This document shows positions 16,779 through 24,071 of a stretch of DNA of 64,000 nt, piece by piece. Below the pieces are notes generated by a model. The model was not told where the DNA came from, did no database searches, and saw nothing but the letters and a program-made list of their open reading frames with translations. Position 1 is the first letter of the stretch. Each line of letters opens with the position of its first letter. The stretch covers positions 62,001-126,000 of the forward strand of contig NZ_BMWE01000006.1 in assembly GCF_014651075.1 (NCBI RefSeq). The letters are read 5' to 3'. Position numbers and translations under genes: made by a program. The stretch comes from Streptomyces djakartensis (GTDB lineage: Bacteria; Actinomycetota; Actinomycetes; Streptomycetales; Streptomycetaceae).

Positions 16779-17900
16779 ATGAGTACGACCACTTCCCACA
16801 CGTCCGAACCCGACGGACCGGCCGAGGGGCCGGCCAGGTCCGCTCGGCTCATTCAGAACGAGTCCACCACCGAGATCCCCGTCCACCTGCTGTTCCGCGA
16901 CGATTCCAGCCCTGCGCCGGTACCGCTGAAGCACGCGGTCGTGAGCCGCGGACGGGGTACGGGGGAGCAGCCGCGCCTCGGGCACCCGGCGGCCGTGACG
17001 CCGCGCCCGGTGCCGCGGGTCGACCCCGGCCTGGTGGAGCGCCCCGCCCGGGTCCTGCCCGGCGTGGTGGGTGTGCTGGCCGGGGCGTGCGGGGCGGCCG
17101 GCTGCGCGGCCACCTCGTGGTGGGCCGGGGTCCTGCCGCCGCTGGTGCCGGCGGTGCTGCGGCTGCCCGAGCACGCCGGGGCCGGGCTCGGGCCCGCGCA
17201 GTGGGCGGCCTACGCGGGAGCCGGGGCGCTCGGTCTCTTCGGGTTCGGCGGGCTGGCCCGGGGCCGGACGGGACGGGCCTGGGTGCTCGGCCTGTTCGGT
17301 CGCTACCGGGGGACCGTCCGGCGCTCCGGCCTGCTGTGGGTCAACCCGCTGTGGCTGCGCCGCCGGGTGGACGTACGGCTGCGGCACTGGCGCAGCGAGC
17401 CCATGCCGGCCGTCGACGCGGGCGGGGTCGCGCTGCGGGTGGTCGTGCTGGTGGTGTGGCGGGTGCGGGACACCGCGCGGGCCACGCTGGGCGTCGAGGA
17501 CCACGAGAGGTATCTGCGTGAGTGCGTCGAGGCGGCGCTCGCCCGGGTGCCGGTGGAGATGCCCGGCGGGACGAAGGGCGCCACGGACGCGACGGCCGAG
17601 GCGCTGACCCGGCTGGTGGCGTCGGACGCGGCCCCGGTCGGACTGGAGGTGTTCTCGGTGCAGCCGCTGAGGGCGGAGTACGCCCCCGAGGTCGCCGCCG
17701 TGATGCACCGGCGCCGGATCGCCGCGCTGGACGCCCAGCACCGGGCGAGCGTGCTCACCTCGGTCGTCGACTCGGTGGAGGACACGGTGACCCGGCTGAC
17801 CACCCGGGGACTGGTCGAACTCGACGACTACGAGCGGAAGGTGCTGGTGAAGGACCTGACGGTGGCGTTCTGCGCGGGGCGGGGAGAAACGGGCCCATGA
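16779..17900 (+). CDS. SPFH/band-7 domain membrane protein
   Basis: Encodes 373 aa. A variable N-terminus of about 85 residues is followed by two hydrophobic segments (VLPGVVGVLAGACGAAGCAA and AYAGAGALGLFGFGGLA) and a band-7 domain beginning GLLWVNPLWLRRRVDVRLRHW with the typical DAGGVALRVVVLVVWRV core, then a helical C-terminal part (RAEYAPEVAAVMHRRRIAAL, DAQHRASVL). SPFH proteins form membrane-associated oligomers that organise microdomains, often around envelope proteases or transporters. GGAGGC lies upstream of the ATG. It is co-directional with the LPMO gene but that has its own regulatory site, so they are probably separate units. Confidence 0.85.
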   Translation: MSTTTSHTSEPDGPAEGPARSARLIQNESTTEIPVHLLFRDDSSPAPVPLKHAVVSRGRGTGEQPRLGHPAAVTPRPVPRVDPGLVERPARVLPGVVGVLAGACGAAGCAATSWWAGVLPPLVPAVLRLPEHAGAGLGPAQWAAYAGAGALGLFGFGGLARGRTGRAWVLGLFGRYRGTVRRSGLLWVNPLWLRRRVDVRLRHWRSEPMPAVDAGGVALRVVVLVVWRVRDTARATLGVEDHERYLRECVEAALARVPVEMPGGTKGATDATAEALTRLVASDAAPVGLEVFSVQPLRAEYAPEVAAVMHRRRIAALDAQHRASVLTSVVDSVEDTVTRLTTRGLVELDDYERKVLVKDLTVAFCAGRGETGP

Positions 17901-17938
17901 TTGGTATGGACATGTTCAACCAACGCCCATAATCTCAG

Positions 17939-17954
17939 ACTTGGTCTAGACCTA
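17939..17954 (+). promoter_or_regulatory. DasR-type operator (dre) upstream of the LPMO gene
   Basis: ACTTGGTCTAGACCTA holds the GGTCTAGACC core of the DasR responsive element (consensus ACTGGTCTAGACCACT). It lies 47 bases before the LPMO start. DasR is the GntR regulator of chitin/GlcNAc genes in Streptomyces, released by GlcN-6-P. A second, weaker inverted repeat (TTGGT...ACCAA) lies at about 17901-17923. Confidence 0.8.
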
Positions 17955-18000
17955 CCTGCACGGCTCACTGAACCTCCCCACGTTCTCCAGGAGCGGCAGC

Positions 18001-18606
18001 ATGCGTACAAGGACCAAGTTGTCCGCAGTCGCGGTGGGACTGGCCACGACCGGAGCCCTCGTCCTCTCCTCCGGCGGCGCCAGCGGCCACGGCTACACCG
18101 ACCTCCCCATCAGCCGGCAGAAGCTCTGCCAGAACGGCACCGTGACCAACTGCGGCCCCATCCAGTGGGAGCCGCAGAGCGTCGAGGGGCCGAAGGGCTT
18201 CCCGGCCTCCGGCCCGGCCGACGGGCAGATTTGCAACGCGGGCCTCGGCCAGTTCAGCCAGCTCAGCGCCCCGCGGACGCCGTCCGGCGGAGCCTGGCCC
18301 ACCACCAGGGTGACGGGCGGCCAGAACTACACGTTCCGCTGGCAGTTCACCGCCATGCACGCCACCACCGACTTCAAGTACTACGTCACCAAACCGGGCT
18401 GGAACCAGAACCACAACCTGTCCCGGTCCGACCTCAACCTCACACCGTTCCTCACGGTGCCGTACAACGGCCAGCGACCGCCCTCCACGCTCTCCCACAG
18501 CGGCAGGCTGCCGACCGGGCTCAGCGGCCGTCACGTCATCCTCGGGGTGTGGACCATCGCCGACACGGGCAACGCGTTCTACGCGTGCTCGGACGTCACG
18601 TTCTGA
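18001..18606 (+). CDS. lpmP: AA10 lytic polysaccharide monooxygenase (chitin-binding protein), LpmP type
   Basis: Encodes 201 aa. A signal peptide ends at GASG so that His30 (HGYTDLP) becomes the mature N-terminus, the first half of the copper histidine brace. The second ligand is His120 (TAMHATTD), with Phe193 (NAFYACSD) in the axial position. It is a single-domain AA10 enzyme that oxidatively cleaves chitin or a related glycan. In S. coelicolor the orthologue next to the csl genes (LpmP) is linked to wall remodelling and development. The dre site upstream suggests DasR control. The ATG follows AGGAGCGG. The gene symbol rests on position and family. Confidence 0.9.
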   Translation: MRTRTKLSAVAVGLATTGALVLSSGGASGHGYTDLPISRQKLCQNGTVTNCGPIQWEPQSVEGPKGFPASGPADGQICNAGLGQFSQLSAPRTPSGGAWPTTRVTGGQNYTFRWQFTAMHATTDFKYYVTKPGWNQNHNLSRSDLNLTPFLTVPYNGQRPPSTLSHSGRLPTGLSGRHVILGVWTIADTGNAFYACSDVTF

Positions 18607-18636
18607 ACCTCTGAGGTTCCCTTGAGTCACCGGTGC

Positions 18637-18670
18637 GGCCGGCGTGGGTAGGTTCCCTTCCACGCCGGCC
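18637..18670 (+). terminator. Terminator of the LPMO gene
   Basis: GGCCGGCGTGG pairs with CCACGCCGGCC across a 12-base loop, 30 bases after the LPMO stop. Confidence 0.7.
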
Positions 18671-18704
18671 GGCCGAAGGCCGCGCCGGGTCCTCGGGGGA
18701 GCTC

Positions 18705-19172
18705 ATGGAAGTCCTGTTCTACATCGTGCCCACGCTCGTGATCGCGGTCGTCTCCTTCGCCGGTGTCGCGGTGATCCGCCGATCGGTGCGGGTCAGCCGC
18801 GCCTGGAACAGCGGCCTGACCGCCGAGGCGCGCTGTCTGCGGACCTACACCACGACGAGCGGAGGCGGCGGCGACAGCTCGGTGAGCACGACGCTGCACC
18901 ACGTCTACGAGTTCACCACGCGCGACGGCCGCGGTGTCCGGTTCGAGGAGCGGGGCGGCCCGGGGACGACCCTCGAGGGCGACATCGTCACCGTGCACTA
19001 CCCGGCGGACCGCCCGGAGCACGCCACGGCCAGACCCCCGGCGCGCGGGAGGCTCCTGGCGGGCACGGGATGTCTGCTCGCCTTCCTCGGCACGTTCGTC
19101 CTCTTCGCCCTCGGCTTCATGGCGGTGGCGTACGCGATGTTCTCCACCGCGGGCGAATTCCTGCGGCCGTAG
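18705..19172 (+). CDS. DUF3592 membrane protein
   Basis: Encodes 155 aa with a membrane helix at each end (residues about 3-25 and 117-145). The middle beta-rich domain has the DUF3592 pattern: AEARCLRTY, the YEFTTRDGRGVRFEE core and VHYPADRPEHA. The function of the family is unknown. GGGGGAG lies just upstream of the ATG. It is monocistronic, followed by a hairpin shared with the convergent tRNA-Lys gene. Confidence 0.8.
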   Translation: MEVLFYIVPTLVIAVVSFAGVAVIRRSVRVSRAWNSGLTAEARCLRTYTTTSGGGGDSSVSTTLHHVYEFTTRDGRGVRFEERGGPGTTLEGDIVTVHYPADRPEHATARPPARGRLLAGTGCLLAFLGTFVLFALGFMAVAYAMFSTAGEFLRP

Positions 19173-19194
19173 CAGCCCGGCCCCCGAACACGCC

Positions 19195-19226
19195 GAAGGG
19201 CCTCCCGCTCCCACGAGAGGCCCTTC
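19195..19226. terminator. Bidirectional terminator, DUF3592 gene and tRNA-Lys copy 2
   Basis: GAAGGGCCTC pairs with GAGGCCCTTC across a 12-base loop, between the two convergent genes. Confidence 0.75.
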
Positions 19227-19231
19227 ACCGG

Positions 19232-19305
19232 TGCGCCGCCAGGGACTCGAACCCCGGACCCGCTGATTAAGAGTCAGCTGCTCTAACCAACTGAGCTAGC
19301 GGCGC
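19232..19305 (-). tRNA. tRNA-Lys (anticodon CTT), copy 2 of 3
   Basis: 74 nt, identical to copies 1 and 3 (same arms, anticodon loop CTCTTAA, discriminator A). Its upstream flank differs from the other two copies right at the 5' end. Confidence 0.97.
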
Positions 19306-19412
19306 ATGACTCCCGCCGACCTGCGAAAACGTGTTCCGCGGTGGGCGACGGGAAAATACTACCCGGTCCCGAGGGGTGCTTCTGACCACCCGGTGGCAGC
19401 AGGTCCGGACGC

Positions 19413-20171
19413 CTAGATCGCCATGGACAGCAGGACCGGTGCCGCGTTGCGGTTGAGGGCTTCCGCGGCCTGGCGCAGCCGGTGGGCGTGCTCGACCGGG
19501 AGGGACAGGGCGAGGCAGCCGACGGAGGAGCCGGCCGTGATGGGGACGGCCGCGCAGACCGTGCCGACCGCGTACTCCTGGAGGTCCAGGACGGGCACGG
19601 TGGGCGGCTGGGCCTCCAGCCGGGACAGCAGCAGCCGGTCGCTGGTGATCGTGCGCGAGGTGAGGCGGGCCATCTTGTGCCGGGCCAGGTGGTCGCGGCG
19701 GCCGGCGTGGTCGAGCTGGGTGAGAAGGCTCTTGCCGATCGCGGTGGCGTGGGCCGAGGAGCGGAAGTCGACCCACTCGTTGACCTTGGGCATGGCCGGG
19801 CTGTCGGCGTACTGGGTGACGCTGATCTCGCCGTCGACGTACCGGCTCATGTAGACGGCGGCGCCGACCGAGTCGCGCAGCCGGTCGAGTGTGCGCTGGA
19901 GCTTGTCCCGCAGGGCCTGCTCGCGGTGGTGGGCGGAACCGAGGCGGGCCAGTGTCTCGCCCGCGACGTACGCGCCGTCGGATATCTGCTCGACGTACCC
20001 CTCGCGGCGCAGCATCCGCAGGAGCGTGGTCAGCCGCTCCGGTCCGATGCCGGTGTGCCGCGCGAGTTCGGTGTCGGTGGTGCCGGAACTGTTGCGCGCC
20101 ACCGTCTCCAGGACGCGCAGAGCTTCCTGGGTCGAGTGGTACGGGGTGGTCGGCTCGTGCGTCAGCGCCAC
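19413..20171 (-). CDS. IclR family transcriptional regulator
   Basis: Encodes 252 aa. An N-terminal winged HTH (EALRVLETVARNSSGTTDTELARHTGIGPERLTTLLRMLRREGYV) is followed by the IclR effector domain (SAHATAIGKSLL, CAAVPITAGSSVGCLALSLPVEH). Such proteins sense small acids or aromatic compounds. It lies directly downstream of, and codirectional with, the ehuBCDA transporter genes across a gap with a large inverted repeat. It is thus the best candidate controller of the transporter and the catabolic genes at 23.5-28.2 kb. That link is inference from position. Confidence 0.88.
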   Translation of the reverse strand: MALTHEPTTPYHSTQEALRVLETVARNSSGTTDTELARHTGIGPERLTTLLRMLRREGYVEQISDGAYVAGETLARLGSAHHREQALRDKLQRTLDRLRDSVGAAVYMSRYVDGEISVTQYADSPAMPKVNEWVDFRSSAHATAIGKSLLTQLDHAGRRDHLARHKMARLTSRTITSDRLLLSRLEAQPPTVPVLDLQEYAVGTVCAAVPITAGSSVGCLALSLPVEHAHRLRQAAEALNRNAAPVLLSMAI

Positions 20172-20284
20172 GGTGGTCTCCCCCTGCGCTTGCTGTTAGG
20201 GCCGTGATCCTGGCAGCGAATCCCCTCCACGATAGCGGGCAACGGGACGATGCAGAGCGGGGGTTGACAAGATTCACGGGGCTC

Positions 20285-20335
20285 CGGACTGGGGTATTGG
20301 CCCTCCGGCATATGCCAGGAGCATGCCCCAGTCCG
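20285..20335. promoter_or_regulatory. Large inverted repeat between ehuA and the IclR gene
   Basis: CGGACTGGGG (20285-20294) pairs with CCCCAGTCCG (20326-20335), enclosing a perfect GGCATATGCC palindrome (20307-20316). It may end the ehu transcript, or be an operator for the IclR gene. A GGGGTTGACAAG stretch just upstream (20260s) is on the plus strand, where no gene is seen. The 10-bp palindrome recurs at 33676-33693. Confidence 0.5.
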
Positions 20336-20369
20336 CGAACCCCGCGTTGTGCCTGTTCACGGGCGGTAG

Positions 20370-21155
20370 TCAGAGCACTGCGCTGAGAAACTCCCGCGTC
20401 CGGTCCTTCTCCGGCTCGCTGAAGATCTTCTCCGGCGGGCCCGCCTCGATGATCCGGCCGGAGTCGAACATCAGTACCTGGTCGGAGATGTCCCGGGCGA
20501 AGTTCATCTCGTGGGTCACGCAGAGCATCGTGATGTCGGTGGAGCGGGCGATGTCCCGCAGCACGTCCAGCACGCCCGCGACCAGCTCCGGGTCGAGCGC
20601 GGAGGTCACCTCGTCCAGCAGCAGCACCTGCGGCCGCATCGCCAGCGCCCGGGCGATCGCCACCCGCTGCTGCTGACCGCCGGAGAGCTGCGCCGGATGG
20701 GCGTCGGCTTTCTCGGCCAGGCCCACCATGTCCAGCAGGCCCTTGGCCCGCTCCACCGCCTCGTCCTTCGGCATGCCGAGGACGGTGACCGGCGCCTCGG
20801 TGATGTTCCGCAGCACCGTCATGTTCGGGAACAGGTTGAACTGCTGGAACACCATCCCGATCTTCTTGCGGACCTCGCGGACCTCCTTGTCGGAGGCCGG
20901 GAACAGCATCTGCCCGTCGACCGTGATCGTGCCCTCGTCGGGCTTGAGCAGGGTCATCAGCAGCCGCAGGATCGTGGTCTTGCCGGAGCCGGACGGCCCG
21001 ATCAGGGTGACGTGCTTGCCGGCGTCGACGGAGAAGTCCAGGTGGTCCAGGACGGTGTTGGCGCCGAACCGCTTGGTGACCTGCTCCAGCCGGATCAGCT
21101 CGCCGCCGCTCCTGGCCGGGTTCTTCTCGGGGTCGGGGAGAGTGTCAGTGGACAA
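20370..21155 (-). CDS. ehuA: EhuA-like amino-acid/ectoine ABC transporter ATPase
   Basis: Encodes 261 aa with every ABC motif: Walker A GPSGSGKTT, Q-loop MVFQQFNLFP, signature LSGGQQQR, Walker B VLLLDEVTSALD and H-loop CVTHE. It belongs to the polar amino-acid family; EhuA (ectoine/hydroxyectoine) is the closest named type by operon architecture. The likely start is TTG at 21153-21155, with GGAG eight bases upstream, overlapping ehuD by 11 bases. It powers the importer formed by the three genes upstream. The real substrate is not established, as no ectoine degradation genes are nearby. Confidence 0.85.
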   Translation of the reverse strand: MSTDTLPDPEKNPARSGGELIRLEQVTKRFGANTVLDHLDFSVDAGKHVTLIGPSGSGKTTILRLLMTLLKPDEGTITVDGQMLFPASDKEVREVRKKIGMVFQQFNLFPNMTVLRNITEAPVTVLGMPKDEAVERAKGLLDMVGLAEKADAHPAQLSGGQQQRVAIARALAMRPQVLLLDEVTSALDPELVAGVLDVLRDIARSTDITMLCVTHEMNFARDISDQVLMFDSGRIIEAGPPEKIFSEPEKDRTREFLSAVL

Positions 21156-21795
21156 GGCGTCGCTCCAGAACTCGCAGGGCAAGGGAGGCAAGGTAGGAAA
21201 TGACGATGAAGGCCACTCCGATCACCGTGAGCGGCTCGGTGAACTGGAAGTGCTCCTGCGAGAACAGGCGCGCGTGGCCGAGCATCTCCAGGACGGTGAT
21301 CGCCATCAGCATCGGCGTGTCCTTGAGCATCGCGATGACGTAGTTGCCGAGCGCGGGCACCACCCGGCGCACCGCCTGCGGCAGGATCACCGCGGTCCAC
21401 GTCCGGCGCAGCGGCAGGTTCAGTGCCGTCGCCGCCTCCCACTGGCCGACCGGCACGGCCTCGATACCGGCGCGGTAGACCTGCATGGTGTAGGTCGAGT
21501 AGTGCAGCCCGATCGCGAAGACACCGGTGGTCAGCGCCGAGAAGGTCAGGCCCCATTCGGGCAGCACGTAGAACAGGAAGAACAGCTGCACCAGCAGCGG
21601 GGTGTTGCGGACGAACTCCGTGACCGCCCCGACGGGCCAGGTCACCCACCGCGAGGGCACCCGCATCAGCAGCGCCCACACCAGGCCCAGCACGAAGGAG
21701 ATCAGCGAGCCGAGCACCAGGATCTGCAGGGTGACCAGCAGGCCTTCCCAGAAGTCCGGCATGAAGTCGGAGACCGCGCTCCAGTCCCAGTTCAC
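21145..21795 (-). CDS. ehuD: EhuD-like ABC transporter permease
   Basis: Encodes 216 aa. It has multiple membrane helices and the polar amino-acid permease signatures TEFVRNTPLLVQLFF and the EAA loop (GQWEAATALNLPLRRTW...ILPQAVRRVVPALGN) that docks the ATPase. It starts with GTG inside a four-base GTGA overlap with ehuC and overlaps ehuA, so expression is tightly coupled. It forms the membrane channel with EhuC. Confidence 0.87.
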   Translation of the reverse strand: MNWDWSAVSDFMPDFWEGLLVTLQILVLGSLISFVLGLVWALLMRVPSRWVTWPVGAVTEFVRNTPLLVQLFFLFYVLPEWGLTFSALTTGVFAIGLHYSTYTMQVYRAGIEAVPVGQWEAATALNLPLRRTWTAVILPQAVRRVVPALGNYVIAMLKDTPMLMAITVLEMLGHARLFSQEHFQFTEPLTVIGVAFIVISYLASLALRVLERRLVH

Positions 21796-22508
21796 GAGGC
21801 GGCACCTCCGACACCAGTGGTCTGTGGACGGCTCAGCTCCTGGTCGGGCGTACGCCCGACCGGCTTTCCGGCCCCGGTCTTGAGCTTCTTCTCCAGCCCG
21901 CGCATCACCCGGGTGAGGAGGAAGGCGATCAGGAAGTAGATCAGCAGGATGTACGTGTAGATCTCCGCGCTCTCCTGGAGCGCGAGGCGGACCAGATTGC
22001 CGCTGAACGCCAGGTCGCCCATGCCCATGATCGACACCAGGGCGGTGCCCTTGAGCAGTTCGACGAGCAGGTTGGAGAACGGCGGGATCATCTCCGGCAC
22101 CGCCTGCGGCAGCAGGATCAGCCGCATCCGCTGCCAGGGCGTGAAGCTGAGCGCGATCCCGCCCTCCTTCTGCGCCGGGTCGACCGCGTTCAGCGCGCCG
22201 CGCACGATCTCCGAGCCGTACGCCCCGTAGGTCAGGCCGAGCGCGAGCGTGCCCGCCCACAGCGGCACCAGCTGCCAGCCGAAGGCCGGGGGCAGCACGA
22301 AGAACACCCAGAAGATCATCACCAGGGCCGAGGTCCCGCGGAACACCTCGGTGTAGAAGCCCGCCAGGAAGCGGACGATCCACAGCCGGTGGGTGCGCGC
22401 GACGCCGGCCACGAAGGACACCGCGGCCGCCAGCAGCGCGCTGCAGACGAGCAGCTGGATCGTGACCCAGACGCCCTTGAGTACGAGTTCCCAGAGTCCC
22501 GAGGTCAT
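21792..22508 (-). CDS. ehuC: EhuC-like ABC transporter permease
   Basis: Encodes 238 aa. It is a membrane permease of the His/Glu/Gln transporter family with TEVFRGTSALVMIFW near helix 2 and the EAA loop (NAVDPAQKEGGIALSFTPWQRMRLILLPQAVPEMIPPFSN). ATG overlaps the ehuB stop (ATGA). It pairs with EhuD in the inner-membrane complex. The C-terminus beyond the last helix is a basic, Pro-containing tail (LKTGAGKPVGRTPDQE) of about 25 residues. Confidence 0.87.
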   Translation of the reverse strand: MTSGLWELVLKGVWVTIQLLVCSALLAAAVSFVAGVARTHRLWIVRFLAGFYTEVFRGTSALVMIFWVFFVLPPAFGWQLVPLWAGTLALGLTYGAYGSEIVRGALNAVDPAQKEGGIALSFTPWQRMRLILLPQAVPEMIPPFSNLLVELLKGTALVSIMGMGDLAFSGNLVRLALQESAEIYTYILLIYFLIAFLLTRVMRGLEKKLKTGAGKPVGRTPDQELSRPQTTGVGGAAS

Positions 22509-23470
22509 CCGCCGCAGAGCTCCTTCGCGGTCAGATCCGTCATCTCGGCCTCCGTGAAACCGAAGGGCTTGAGGATGCGGAACAGCTCGCCGCTCTTCTT
22601 GAGCCTGCGCAGCTCCTCGTTGAAGGCGTCGCGCAGGTTGGCCTCGGTCGGCCGGAACGCGAAGGCGCCTCCGTCGACGTGCGGCTTGCCGCCCACGATC
22701 GGCTTGAACGGCTCGGTGGCCTCCGCCTTGGCGGACTTCTTCACCACCTCGCGCACGGTGAGCGCCGTGCCGGCGAACACGTCCACGCGTCCCGCCTCGA
22801 CCGCGTTCAGCCCCGCCACCTGGTCCGGGACGATGAGGATGTCGCTCTCCTCGTAGCCCGCCTCGACGGCGTACTGGATCTCGGCGTAGCCGGTCCCGGT
22901 GGCGAACTTCGCCTTCTTCGCCACGACGTCCTTGTAACTGCGCAACCCTTTCGGGTTCCCCTTGCGCACGATGAACGCATCGAGCATCTGGTAGTCGGGG
23001 TCGGAGAAGATGACCTGTTCGCAGCGCTCCGGGTTGACGTACATGCCGGCGGCGACGACGTCGAACTGCTGGGAGTTCAGGCCCGGGATGAGCGAGCCGA
23101 ACTCGGTCGGCACGGGCTGGACCCGGTCGACGCCGAGGCGCTTGAAGATCACCTTGGCCAGTTCCGGTGCCTCACCGGTGAGCTCGCCGTTCTTGTCGAT
23201 GAAGCCGAACGGGATCTCGCCGGCGATACCGAGGCGGACGACTCCCGCGGCCCGGAGCCGGTCGAGCAGATCGCCGCCCTCCGTCCTCGACGCGGTGGCC
23301 ACCCGGCTGCATCCGGTGGCGCCCAGCGCGCCGAGCGCCGCGACCCCCGCGAGCAGCGACCGGCGTGTGGGAGCGGATGCGCCCGGGGCCATGACCTGGG
23401 GCGTAGGGTCCGGATTTCTCCGCGGGCTTCTGAGTACGCTTTGCAATGGGCTTCTCTGTGGTGGAGCCAT
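22505..23470 (-). CDS. ehuB: EhuB-like substrate-binding lipoprotein
   Basis: Encodes 321 aa. An N-terminal RRSLLAGVAALGALGATGC stretch gives a twin-Arg pair and a lipobox (Cys54), so it is exported and lipid-anchored outside. The rest is the SBP_bac_3 fold (GVVRLGIAGEIPFGFIDKNG, TGEAPELAKVIF, DVVAAGMYVNPERC, FATGTGYAEIQYAVEAG). The EhuB type binds ectoines, but relatives bind amino acids. The start is uncertain: ATG 23470 has a weak ribosome site, and an internal ATG at 23390-23392 would still include the signal. First gene of the ehuBCDA operon, divergent from the DUF3830 gene. Confidence 0.85.
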   Translation of the reverse strand: MAPPQRSPLQSVLRSPRRNPDPTPQVMAPGASAPTRRSLLAGVAALGALGATGCSRVATASRTEGGDLLDRLRAAGVVRLGIAGEIPFGFIDKNGELTGEAPELAKVIFKRLGVDRVQPVPTEFGSLIPGLNSQQFDVVAAGMYVNPERCEQVIFSDPDYQMLDAFIVRKGNPKGLRSYKDVVAKKAKFATGTGYAEIQYAVEAGYEESDILIVPDQVAGLNAVEAGRVDVFAGTALTVREVVKKSAKAEATEPFKPIVGGKPHVDGGAFAFRPTEANLRDAFNEELRRLKKSGELFRILKPFGFTEAEMTDLTAKELCGG

Positions 23471-23576
23471 GGGCGCGCGGCTACCCGACGCCCTGGGAGT
23501 TATGCCGACCTTTTCAAGCCCCCCACGTATCCCGTGCGCTCTTGACCTCGGGGGCGGCGGGCACTCCCATGGAGGG

Positions 23577-24071
23577 ATGGCCGATCGCTACATCGAAGTC
23601 TCGCTGGTCAAGCGCGACGTGACCTGCACGGCAAGGCTGCTCGACGACCGTGCTCCGATCACCTGCGCGACCGTCTGGGACGCCCTCCCGCTGTCCGGTG
23701 ACGTCTACCATGCGAAGTACGCACGCAACGAGATCTACGCCCTTTTCCCGCCGTTCGCCGAAACCGAGCCACCCCTGGAGAATCCGACGGTCACCCCCAT
23801 CCCGGGTGATCTGTGCTATTTCGCCTTCGCGGGGACGGAGTTGGGGACCAAGTCCTACGGCTACGACCGCGAGGTCCGCGCCGGGACCACGCTCGTCGAC
23901 CTGGCCCTGTTCTACGAGCGCAACAACCTGCTGCTGAACGGCGACGTGGGCTGGATCCCCGGCATCGTCTGGGGCCAGGTCGTCGACGGCCTGGACGCCA
24001 TGGCCGAAGCGTGCAACGACCTGTGGCGGTCGGGAGCGGCGGGGGAGACGCTCAGCTTCAGGCGGGCCTAG
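23577..24071 (+). CDS. DUF3830 family protein
   Basis: Encodes 164 aa, matching DUF3830 (start MADRYIEVSLVKRDVTCTARLLDD, then NEIYALFPPFAE and a conserved CYFAF...YGYDRE core). I recall the family as having a cyclophilin-like barrel fold and lying beside amidases and racemase-family genes; no reaction is known to me. Start ATG 23577 is set by homology; GGAGGG directly abuts it, an unusually short spacing. It is divergent from ehuB and its last 14 bases overlap the end of the convergent amidase gene. Confidence 0.8.
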   Translation: MADRYIEVSLVKRDVTCTARLLDDRAPITCATVWDALPLSGDVYHAKYARNEIYALFPPFAETEPPLENPTVTPIPGDLCYFAFAGTELGTKSYGYDREVRAGTTLVDLALFYERNNLLLNGDVGWIPGIVWGQVVDGLDAMAEACNDLWRSGAAGETLSFRRA

